Of a DNA stretch of 64,000 bases, positions 38,900 to 46,085 are shown one piece after another. The stretch comes from Cryobacterium glucosi (GTDB lineage: Bacteria > Actinomycetota > Actinomycetes > Actinomycetales > Microbacteriaceae), in the NCBI RefSeq assembly GCF_004402235.1, contig NZ_SOFS01000019.1, forward strand, positions 434,001-498,000. Reading direction: 5' to 3'. The notes under the pieces were generated by a model. The model had not been told where the DNA came from. It was given only the letters and a program-made list of their open reading frames with translations, and did no database searches. The position numbers and the translations under genes are program-made. Every line of letters starts with the position of its first letter. Positions within the stretch are counted from its first letter, which is position 1.

Positions 38900-39052
38900 T
38901 TACAGGCCTTGTGCCAGTCGGTAGTAGGCCTGGTTCCAACGCACCTAGCGGGTGAAATCCCGAAGGGTGGTGGTCTTATCGGTCACGAGAAGCTCGGTGC
39001 GAGCAATCGCGGCGAAATCGTGGGGGTCGAGAGTGGTGGAGAGAGCGGGCAT
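38900..39052 (-). pseudogene. araA: Remnant of L-arabinose isomerase (araA), C-terminal end only
   Basis: Read leftwards from the ATG at 39050-39052, which shares one base with the araD stop (TGATG), the frame gives TELLVTDKTTTLRDFTR, then a TAG, then VRWNQAYYRLAQGL and TAA. This matches the conserved end of AraA, where TELLVID...F..ELRWNQAYYRLAQGL is expected; a GAG-to-TAG change at the Glu and Leu-to-Val next to it explain the break. Only about 50 of roughly 500 codons remain, so a large in-frame deletion is inferred. AraA converts L-arabinose to L-ribulose and is the usual neighbour of araD. Confidence 0.8.
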
Positions 39053-39762
39053 CACTTCAGTGCTCCTTGCGGCGCTTGTCCGTAGACGTTCTGATAGCGG
39101 TTGTAGAGGGAGTCGATCGCGGCCTGCGGGATCGGGATGAGTGCTCCGCCCTGGCGGGCGATGTGCACGGTGCGGGCGACGTCTTCGACCATGACCGCGG
39201 CCTTGACCGCGTCCCTGGCGTCCTTGCCGATCGTGAAGGGGCCGTGGTTCTGCATCAGGACGGCCCGGGACCGGTGTCCCGTGAGGGCCGCGACGATGCC
39301 GCGGCCGATCGTGTCGTCACCGATGATCGCGAAGGTGCCGATCGGGATCGGGCCGCCGAACTCGTCGGCCATGGCCGTGATCACGCAGGGGATCTCCTCA
39401 CCGCGGGCGGCCCAGGCGGTCGCGTAGGTGGAGTGCGTGTGCACGACACCGCCGATCTCGGGCATGTTGCGGTAGACGTAGGCGTGGGCGGCGGTGTCGC
39501 TCGACGGGGAACGGTCCGAGCCGGGGGTGCCGGGGATCACTGCGCCGTCGAGGTCGCACAGGATCATGTTCTCCGGGGCGAGGTCGGCGTAGTCGACGCC
39601 GCTCGGCTTGATCACGAAGAGGTCTGCGCCCGGGACGCGGCCGGAGACGTTGCCGCCGGTCCAGACCACGAGGCCGTTGCGGGTGAGTTCGGCGTGGAGG
39701 TCGGCGACATCGGCGCGGATGCGAGCGATCGCGACCTCGATCTGGGGTCCGTAGGTGCTCAT
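39052..39762 (-). CDS. araD: L-ribulose-5-phosphate 4-epimerase
   Basis: Class II aldolase-family enzyme of 236 residues that converts L-ribulose 5-phosphate to D-xylulose 5-phosphate. The zinc-site and substrate motifs are visible: GNVSGR, KPSGVDY, SSDTAAHAYVYR, GGVVHTHSTYATAWAARG and MQNHGPFTIG. The ATG at 39762 overlaps a 43-codon upstream frame by ATGA. No intact araB or araA adjoins it, which is unusual. Confidence 0.93.
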   Translation of the reverse strand: MSTYGPQIEVAIARIRADVADLHAELTRNGLVVWTGGNVSGRVPGADLFVIKPSGVDYADLAPENMILCDLDGAVIPGTPGSDRSPSSDTAAHAYVYRNMPEIGGVVHTHSTYATAWAARGEEIPCVITAMADEFGGPIPIGTFAIIGDDTIGRGIVAALTGHRSRAVLMQNHGPFTIGKDARDAVKAAVMVEDVARTVHIARQGGALIPIPQAAIDSLYNRYQNVYGQAPQGALK

Positions 39763-39890
39763 GCGAACGCCACCGTACCGGTGGAGATACCCGCACCGCG
39801 CGTGAGGGCGTTCGGTCGGCGATCGCCTCCGATGACAGAGATCTCGGCGGATGCGTCGGCTGCGGGCGCGGCCTGTGCGTTCTCGATCAC
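39759..39890 (-). CDS. 43-residue frame coupled to araD, possible araB remnant
   Basis: A GTG at 39890 with a strong AAAGGAG nine bases upstream opens a frame of 43 codons whose TGA overlaps the araD ATG (ATGA). The product is Ala-rich with SAEISVIGGD, faintly like the VIGVD start of ribulokinases, and ends STGTVAFA. araB normally stands directly before araD, so this may be the two fused ends of a deleted araB, or a leader frame that couples translation to araD. The protein itself is not recognisable. Confidence 0.4.
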   Translation of the reverse strand: MIENAQAAPAADASAEISVIGGDRRPNALTRGAGISTGTVAFA

Positions 39891-39969
39891 GAAATTCGAC
39901 TCCTTTGTCATGCGGTGCTGAGGCCATGGCCGTCTGCGTACTCACGTGCGTACTTACATTGTCACGAAA

Positions 39970-40026
39970 TGTGAACGGTCACAATCGCTGTGCTCACACT
40001 ACGCCCGCAGTGGGCGTCCTTGTCAA
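39970..40026 (-). promoter_or_regulatory. Promoter and operator of the araD operon
   Basis: Leftward -35 TTGACA at 40021-40026 (perfect) and -10 TAGTGT at 39996-40001 are 19 bases apart. Downstream, TGTGAACGGTCACA on the plus strand (39970-39983), with a central CG and one mismatch, lies where a repressor would block the start. It matches the operators upstream of the ytfQ-like gene. The LacI gene ends 57 bases upstream of the -35. Confidence 0.65.
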
Positions 40027-40082
40027 GTCAGGGCGAAAAAGTGGCTGGTTGCGTTTTGGTAACCACCCGAAACGCGCCGGAT

Positions 40083-41105
40083 TCAGAAGGCAGGGGGCCC
40101 TGTGGAGCCACGGACGATGAGCTCGGGAATGATCGGTGCGCGGAACTTGTCCGGGTCGTCACCGGCGATGGTGCCGAGCAGGAGGGCGATGCACCGGCGG
40201 CCCAGTTCCGCGAAGTCCTGGCGCACGGTCGTGAGCGGCGGCCAGAAGTGTGGCGCCTCCGGAATATCGTCGAACCCGACGATGCTCACATCCCGTGGGA
40301 TGTCGAGCCCCGCATCCCTGACCGCGTGCATGATCCCGAGCGCCATCTGGTCGTTCGAGGAGAAAATGGCGGTGAAGTCGCGTTGCCGCAACAGTTCGCG
40401 CCCGGCGTGATAGCCGAAGTCCGCCGTCCAGTCCCCGAGGATCGGGGCGGTCGTCGGCACGTCCATCGCCCCCATTTCCTCCAGGAACCCGCGCATCCGC
40501 GCCTCGGCCTCGATCCAGTCCTGCGGCCCGGCGAGGTGGAAGATGCGCCGGTGCCCGAGGTCGATGAGATGCCGTGTGGCCAGTCGTGCACCGTGGATCT
40601 GGTCGACGGAGAGTGCGTGGTCATTGGGCCGGCCCGTCGACTGGAGTGTGACATACGGCACCTCGATCGAGAGCTGTTCGAGGACGTCGAAGACGCGGAC
40701 CTGGGGGGCGATGACCACGATCCCCTCGACCGACTGGTACATCAGGTGGTCGAGTGCCGCTTCGATCGAGACAGTGTCGACCGAGGTCAGGTTCGCGGTG
40801 TTGACGTAATAGCCCGCCTCCCGCGCCGCATCCTGGATCGCGGCGATGCTGCTCGCGGGGCCGTACTGGGCCCCGGAGGCCGACAGCACGCCGATCGTGC
40901 GCGATCGCCCCCTCGACAGCGCCCTGGCCGCCCGGTTGGGTCGGTATTGGAGCTCCTCGATCACCTGCAGCACGCGGGCCTTGGTCGAATCTCGGATGCT
41001 CGGGTGATTGTTGAGTACTCGCGACACCGTCTGATGCGAGACTCCGGCGAGGCGTGCAACGTCCCGGATGCTGGGAGCCCGACCAGTGGGCAGTTCAGCA
41101 GTCAT
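40083..41105 (-). CDS. LacI-family regulator of the arabinose block
   Basis: Repressor of 340 residues: helix-turn-helix SIRDVARLAGVSHQTVSRVLNN, then a complete effector domain ending VSIVGFDDIPEAPHF and TTVRQDFAELGRRC. It is a paralogue of the regulator at 24484-25518. It stands directly upstream of araD on the same strand, and TGTGA-type palindromes flank it at 39970 and 41120-41190, so self-control and control of araD-chvE-mmsAB are likely. A much longer frame exists upstream of the ATG at 41105 but has no family similarity. Confidence 0.9.
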   Translation of the reverse strand: MTAELPTGRAPSIRDVARLAGVSHQTVSRVLNNHPSIRDSTKARVLQVIEELQYRPNRAARALSRGRSRTIGVLSASGAQYGPASSIAAIQDAAREAGYYVNTANLTSVDTVSIEAALDHLMYQSVEGIVVIAPQVRVFDVLEQLSIEVPYVTLQSTGRPNDHALSVDQIHGARLATRHLIDLGHRRIFHLAGPQDWIEAEARMRGFLEEMGAMDVPTTAPILGDWTADFGYHAGRELLRQRDFTAIFSSNDQMALGIMHAVRDAGLDIPRDVSIVGFDDIPEAPHFWPPLTTVRQDFAELGRRCIALLLGTIAGDDPDKFRAPIIPELIVRGSTGPPAF

Positions 41106-41119
41106 CGGGGCCTCGTCTA

Positions 41120-41190
41120 TGAGCACGGTCACAAAGAAATTACGCACCCCCAGTATGCACCGCCGGGGAGGCGCGATGTGACCGTCACAT
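41120..41190. promoter_or_regulatory. Operator-like palindromes upstream of the LacI gene
   Basis: ATGTGACCGTCACAT (41176-41190) has perfect seven-base arms around one C. TGAGCACGGTCACA (41120-41133) is a weaker site with a central CG, 15 bases from the regulator's start codon. Both use the TGTGA/TCACA half-site of the araD and ytfQ-like operators. Confidence 0.55.
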
Positions 41191-41205
41191 AGCGGGAATC
41201 CGGCC

Positions 41206-41898
41206 TCAGCCGACCGGGCCGGGTACCCGCGCGAATGCCCGCACCGGGAAAGTGCCGAAGCCCTCGATCTTCGGAGGTACCGCCGAGAACGTCCCGCCGG
41301 AGGCCGGTACGTCCCCCAGCCCGGTGAGGTGCTCGACGACGTGGATGCCGGCAGCGAGCAGGGCCGAATGGGCGGGCCTCTCCCCACTCCCCTCGGTGTC
41401 GTCGATGTTGAGCGAGTCGATCCCGACGAGGGCGACGCCGGCACCGACGAGGAACCCGACGGCGTCTTCGGCCAGGAAGGGAGCCCCCGCCCTGTACTCC
41501 GGGGTGCCGAAGTGGCGGTCCCAGCCGGTGTGGATCAACACGGCCGAACCGGCCAGGCCGGAGCCTCGCTCGGCGAATGCCGCTGCGGGAATGCCACGGG
41601 CCGCAGCATCCGTCAGATGGAATACCTCGGCGGGGAGGTCGACGAGGGTATCGAGGTCGAGGCCGGCGAGATCCGTTCCACCCTCGTACCGGTGGTACGG
41701 ACTGTCGAGATACGTGCCCGTGTTGCCGATCAGGGTGATCACGTCCATGGTGAATTCGGTGCCGGGCGCGTAGGCCGAGCGCGAGGCGGCACGGGTGAGG
41801 AAGGGCTCGATCACGGGAGCCGGCAGCCCCGGGTACGTCACGAGGCCCGCCCGGATGGTGTGGCTGAGATCGATCAGGCGGGCACGGGCGACGGTCAT
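41206..41898 (-). CDS. Cyclase-family protein (kynurenine formamidase-like fold)
   Basis: Protein of 230 residues related to metal-dependent cyclase/formamidase/isatin-hydrolase proteins: LIDLSHTIRAGLVTYPGLPAP, AVLIHTGWDRHFGTPEYR, FLVGAGVALVGIDSLNID and GTFSAVPPKIEGFGTFPVR. The metal motif HxGTHxDxPxH reads NTGTYLDSPYH (residues 59-69), so two metal-binding His are Asn and Tyr while Asp65 and His69 are kept. Activity may therefore differ from characterised members. The gene overlaps the upstream APC permease by four bases, suggesting the permease imports its substrate. Confidence 0.8.
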   Translation of the reverse strand: MTVARARLIDLSHTIRAGLVTYPGLPAPVIEPFLTRAASRSAYAPGTEFTMDVITLIGNTGTYLDSPYHRYEGGTDLAGLDLDTLVDLPAEVFHLTDAAARGIPAAAFAERGSGLAGSAVLIHTGWDRHFGTPEYRAGAPFLAEDAVGFLVGAGVALVGIDSLNIDDTEGSGERPAHSALLAAGIHVVEHLTGLGDVPASGGTFSAVPPKIEGFGTFPVRAFARVPGPVG

Positions 41899-43268
41899 GT
41901 GTTCTCCTGGGCGGTTCGGGTTGGGCGGGGACGTGTTGAGCGAGCGCTTCCGGGCGAATGTTCGGGTGTACGGGAGCGCAGGGGGTTCGTCCGGCGCTTC
42001 TTGACCCGGCCGATGACGACGGCGACGAGGGCGAGCACGGCGGGAACGAGGAGGTTCGGGCCCGCGAGCACGAGCAGCGCGCCGGTGAGGGCCACGCTGA
42101 CCGCTGCGAGCCACCAGCCGAGGCTGTAGCGGTCCAGGAGGCGCACGGCGGCGATCATGCCGAGAGTGTAGATCGCGACCATGGAGCTCGTGTGGATCAG
42201 GATGAAGACCGACAGGGGCAGGTGCTGCGTCACCATGATCGTGAAGTACCCACCGGTGAGCACGGCGACCACGGAGAGGCTGCGGCGCGGGACGCCGCCC
42301 GATTCGACGCCGCGGGCGAGCCAGAGCGGGAGATCGCCGTCGCGACCGAGCGAGGCGCCGAGCTTGGCGAACGCGCCCAGGTACACGTTGAGCACCCCGA
42401 GGGCGACGATCGCTGCGATCACCGCGACCGAGACCGGGCCGACGCCGCCGGGCGCCTGGGCGACGAGGGCGAGCAGGGGGACGGCGCCCGTTCCCGCAGC
42501 GCCGCCGAGGACGGCGACCGTCACGTACTGCAGCGCGAGGTAGGCCGCGCCCACGACCACGAGCGCGATCGCCGTCGCCGCCGGGATGACGCGGCGGGGA
42601 TTGCGGAACTCCCCCGCGATGTGGGTGCCGACCTCCCAGCCGGCGAAGGCCCAGACGAACAGGCTGACGGCGGCGCCGACGCCGGTCCAGCCGTGAGTCA
42701 GGAACGGCTGGAAGTTTCCGGGCTCTGCGGCGGGGAAGGCGACGGTGACGACCCCGATGACGATGACGAGCAGCGCTCCGGTGAGGATGAGCTGAACGGC
42801 TCCGGAGACCCGGACACCGAGGTAGTTGGACACGAACGGTGGAACAAGGATCAGGAGGGCGACGATCGGTACGGCGGCCTGCTCCACCCCGAGGATCGCG
42901 ACGACGTATTCCGCGCCGAGCATGGCGACGACCGGGGCGCCGAAGCCGACGCCGAAGAAGAACCAGTAGCCGGTCATCCGCGCCCACGTCTGGCCGAGGG
43001 CCGTGCGGACGTAGCTCGCCACGCCGCCGGGGTCCGGGTATCGGGCGGCGAGGGCGGCGAACGTGCCCGCGAGCGGGATGGACAGCACGAAGACGATCAG
43101 AACCGCGAGCAGGGAGGCCGGCCCTGCCGCAGCGGCCGTGAGTCCGGGCAGCACCAGGATCCCGGTGCCGAGGACCGCGGCGATGTACAGCGCGGTGCCC
43201 TGCAGCAGGCCCAGACTCCCGGAGCCGGTGGGGGCGGGGCTCACGGGGGCATCCGTCGGCTGGGTCAT
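41895..43268 (-). CDS. APC-superfamily amino acid/amine permease
   Basis: Membrane transporter of 457 residues with about 12 helices. The first helix carries GTALYIAAVLGTGILVLPG, the unwound G-x-G-I-L substrate site of APC proteins; YPDPGGVASYVRTALG and FVWAFAGWEVGTHIAGEFRNPRRVIP follow. The ATG at 43268 is chosen because the longer frame upstream is Arg-rich and not membrane-like. The C-terminal 40 residues are basic and soluble. It is coupled to the cyclase-family gene by ATGA; substrate unknown. Confidence 0.87.
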   Translation of the reverse strand: MTQPTDAPVSPAPTGSGSLGLLQGTALYIAAVLGTGILVLPGLTAAAAGPASLLAVLIVFVLSIPLAGTFAALAARYPDPGGVASYVRTALGQTWARMTGYWFFFGVGFGAPVVAMLGAEYVVAILGVEQAAVPIVALLILVPPFVSNYLGVRVSGAVQLILTGALLVIVIGVVTVAFPAAEPGNFQPFLTHGWTGVGAAVSLFVWAFAGWEVGTHIAGEFRNPRRVIPAATAIALVVVGAAYLALQYVTVAVLGGAAGTGAVPLLALVAQAPGGVGPVSVAVIAAIVALGVLNVYLGAFAKLGASLGRDGDLPLWLARGVESGGVPRRSLSVVAVLTGGYFTIMVTQHLPLSVFILIHTSSMVAIYTLGMIAAVRLLDRYSLGWWLAAVSVALTGALLVLAGPNLLVPAVLALVAVVIGRVKKRRTNPLRSRTPEHSPGSARSTRPRPTRTAQENT

Positions 43269-43372
43269 GGTCCTATGCTGCCGGACGACCATGCCCCGGC
43301 GAAATGGCAGACGTGACACACTCCGTCGAATTCCTGCCAACTTGCGGCCCGCACCGGCCGCAGCCGAATCCG

Positions 43373-44545
43373 TTAGGGGCGGGTGAGGTGGGCGACGGCG
43401 GCGAGGGCAGCGTCGAGGTCGGCGATCAGGTCGGCCTTGTCCTCGATACCGACGGAGAGGCGGATGATGTTGTCTGCGACCTCGAGTTCCGTTCCACGCA
43501 CCGAGGCGTGCGTCATCTCGGCGGGGTAGTTCACGAGGGACTCGACGCCACCGAGGGACTCGGCGAGCTGGAAGAGCTTCGTGGACTCGGCGAAGGCGCG
43601 GGCAGCGGCGGCCCCGCCGGCGAACGCGATCGAGAGCATGCCGCCGAAGCCGCTCATCTGGCGTTTGGCGAGCTCGTGGCCGGGGTGGTTCGGCAGGCCG
43701 GGGAAGTAGACGGCTTCGAGGGCTGGATGGCCGTCGAGGTGTTCGGCGATCGCCTGCGCGTTGGAGCAGTGCCGGTCCATCCGCACCGAGAGGGTCTTGA
43801 TGCCGCGCACGGTGAGCCAGGCGTCGAGGGGTGCGGAGACGGGTCCTGTGGCGAACTGCAGGAACTGCGCCTTCTGGTAGAGCGCATCGTCATTGATCAC
43901 GAGGGCCCCGCCGAGCACGTCGGAGTGACCGCCGAGGTACTTGGTGGTCGAGTGCACGACGACGTCGGCGCCGAACGCCAGCGGATGCTGCAGGGCGGGG
44001 CTCGCAAACGTGTTGTCGACGATCACGGTGACGCCGAAACGGTGCCCGAGCGTGGCGAGCGCCTCGATGTCGCTGATCTTCATGAGGGGGTTGCTCGGCG
44101 TCTCGACCCAGAGGATCTTCGTTTCAGCGGGAATGATCGCGGCCTCGACGGCGGCGAGATCGGACAGGTCGACGGTCGTGTTGCGGATGCCGACCGCGCC
44201 GTGCACCGTGTTGATCAGGCGGTGCGTTCCGCCGTAGACGTCGTTGCCGAGCACGATATGATCGCCGGGTGCGAGCAGGGCACGCAGGATGGTGTCCTCC
44301 GCGGCGAGGCCGCTCGCGAACGACAGGCCGTGCGCGCCACCCTCGAGGGCGGCGAGCAGGGTCTCGAGCACGGTGCGCGTCGGGTTCCCGCCGCGGCTGT
44401 ATTCGTAGCCGCCGCGCAGATGGCCGATGCTCTCCTGCACATAGGTCGAGGTCAGGTAGATCGGCGGGATGACGGCTCCGGTCGTCGGGTCGAATTCCTG
44501 TCCGGCGTGGATGGCGAGGGTGTCGAAGTTCGGGGTGCTGGGCAT
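43373..44545 (-). CDS. metB: Cystathionine gamma-synthase/lyase, Cys/Met metabolism PLP enzyme
   Basis: PLP enzyme of 390 residues. The PLP lysine is Lys202 in HSTTKYLGGHSDV; YSRGGNPTRTVLE, SGLAAEDTILRALL, VETPSNPLMKISDI and VDNTFASPALQHPL are family motifs. It may make cystathionine from O-acyl-homoserine or cleave it in reverse trans-sulfuration; homologues in Actinobacteria often do both. It lies 25 bp after cbs on the same strand, which favours the cysteine-forming role with CBS. Confidence 0.92.
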   Translation of the reverse strand: MPSTPNFDTLAIHAGQEFDPTTGAVIPPIYLTSTYVQESIGHLRGGYEYSRGGNPTRTVLETLLAALEGGAHGLSFASGLAAEDTILRALLAPGDHIVLGNDVYGGTHRLINTVHGAVGIRNTTVDLSDLAAVEAAIIPAETKILWVETPSNPLMKISDIEALATLGHRFGVTVIVDNTFASPALQHPLAFGADVVVHSTTKYLGGHSDVLGGALVINDDALYQKAQFLQFATGPVSAPLDAWLTVRGIKTLSVRMDRHCSNAQAIAEHLDGHPALEAVYFPGLPNHPGHELAKRQMSGFGGMLSIAFAGGAAAARAFAESTKLFQLAESLGGVESLVNYPAEMTHASVRGTELEVADNIIRLSVGIEDKADLIADLDAALAAVAHLTRP

Positions 44546-44570
44546 CCGTGGGTCCTTTGGTGGTGGGCGC

Positions 44571-45935
44571 TCAGGCGCTGAGGTAGGTGAGGAGGTCGTG
44601 GCGGGTGATGACGCCGAGGGGCTTGCCATCGGCGGTGACGAGGAGGGCATCGTCGTGGGCGAAGGCGGCACGGGCGGACGCGACGGGTTCGTTGACGCCG
44701 ATCATCGGCAGGGAATCGCCGACGTAGGCGCTGATCTTGTCGGTGAGTTTCGCCTCGCCGGAGAAGACGAGCTCCATCAAGTGGCGCTCGTCGATCGCGC
44801 CGAGCACCTCGCCCATCACGACCGGTGGCTTGGCGGTCAACACGAGCAGCTGGGAGACGCTCGACACCGTCATGGCCTCGATCGCGTCGCGCACGGTGTC
44901 GATCGGGTGCACGTAGACGAAGGCAGGCAGGGTGCCGGTCTTGCTCTCGAGGAGGTCTGCCACGGTGTGCCCGGCCGGGGCGTTGCTGAAGCCGTAGCTG
45001 CGCATCCACTTGTCGTTGAAGATCTTGCCGAGGTAGCCGCGACCGCCGTCGGGCAGCAGCACGACGACGACGGCGTCGGCCGGGAGGGTCGCCGCGGCGC
45101 GAAGGGCCGCGACCACGGCCATGCCGCTCGAACCGCCGACGAGGATGCCCTCTTCGAGTGCGAGGCGCCTGGTCATGGCGAAGGATTCGGCGTCGGAGAC
45201 GGCGATGACCTCGTGCACGACGGCGGGGTCGTACGCCGCAGGCCAGAAGTCCTCGCCGACGCCTTCAACGAGGTAGGGCCTGCCGGTGCCGCCGGAGTAG
45301 ACCGAGCCTTCCGGGTCCGCGCCGATGATGCGCACCGTGTCGCCGGAGACCTCGCGGAGGTACCGCCCGGTGCCGGTGATCGTTCCGCCGGTGCCGACGC
45401 CCGCGACGAAGTGGGTGACGGTGCCGTCGGTGTCGCGCCAGATCTCCGGACCTGTCGACTCGTAGTGGCTGAGCGGCCCGTTCGGATTGGCGTACTGGTT
45501 GGGCTTGAAGGCGCCGGGGATCTCCCTGGCGAGCCGGTCGGAGACGCTGTAGTACGACTCCGGGTCGTCGGGCGCGACGGATGTCGGGGTCACGACGACC
45601 TCGGCGCCGTACGCGGTGAGCACGTTGCGCTTGTCCTCGCCGACCTTGTCCGGCAGCACGAACACGCACCGGTAGCCGCGCTGCTGCGCGACGAGGGCGA
45701 GGCCGACGCCGGTGTTGCCGGACGTGGGTTCGACGATGGTTCCGCCGGGCAGCAGCAGGCCGTCACGTTCGGCGGCATCGATGATTCGGGTGGCGATCCG
45801 GTCCTTCGCGGAGCCGCCCGGGTTGAAGTACTCGAGTTTGACCAGCACGGTCGCGCCGATCCCCTCGGTGACCTTGTTGAGTTTGACCAGCGGCGTGTTG
45901 CCGATGAGGTCGAGGATGGTGTCTGCAATCTTCAT
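44571..45935 (-). CDS. cbs: Cystathionine beta-synthase
   Basis: PLP enzyme of 454 residues that condenses serine (or O-acetylserine) with homocysteine. The PLP lysine is Lys44 in FNPGGSAKDRIATRI; TSGNTGVGLALVAQQRGY and GVGTGGTITGTGRYLRE bind substrate and phosphate. The C-terminal third (about 335-454) has two CBS domains, which separate it from CysK and may sense nucleotides. With the downstream gamma-synthase/lyase gene it forms a trans-sulfuration pair. No riboswitch was recognised in its 150-bp upstream gap. Confidence 0.95.
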   Translation of the reverse strand: MKIADTILDLIGNTPLVKLNKVTEGIGATVLVKLEYFNPGGSAKDRIATRIIDAAERDGLLLPGGTIVEPTSGNTGVGLALVAQQRGYRCVFVLPDKVGEDKRNVLTAYGAEVVVTPTSVAPDDPESYYSVSDRLAREIPGAFKPNQYANPNGPLSHYESTGPEIWRDTDGTVTHFVAGVGTGGTITGTGRYLREVSGDTVRIIGADPEGSVYSGGTGRPYLVEGVGEDFWPAAYDPAVVHEVIAVSDAESFAMTRRLALEEGILVGGSSGMAVVAALRAAATLPADAVVVVLLPDGGRGYLGKIFNDKWMRSYGFSNAPAGHTVADLLESKTGTLPAFVYVHPIDTVRDAIEAMTVSSVSQLLVLTAKPPVVMGEVLGAIDERHLMELVFSGEAKLTDKISAYVGDSLPMIGVNEPVASARAAFAHDDALLVTADGKPLGVITRHDLLTYLSA

Positions 45936-46085
45936 GGAAGATCCTTCGTCGAGGTGTCGTGAATGTCACCGCGCGGCCTGGGGCTCACGCACGGGACGGG
46001 CGAGGAGTGATCGGGGTGGGGCGTCAGGGGTCGGTCAGCGACCCGGACAACACGGACACTTCAGACGGACGAGCACCCTCCAACT

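Noticed and set aside
45936..46085. SAM- or homocysteine-responsive riboswitch upstream of cbs
   Set aside because: The 150-bp gap shows no arrangement I could match to SAM-II, SAM-IV or SAH riboswitches.
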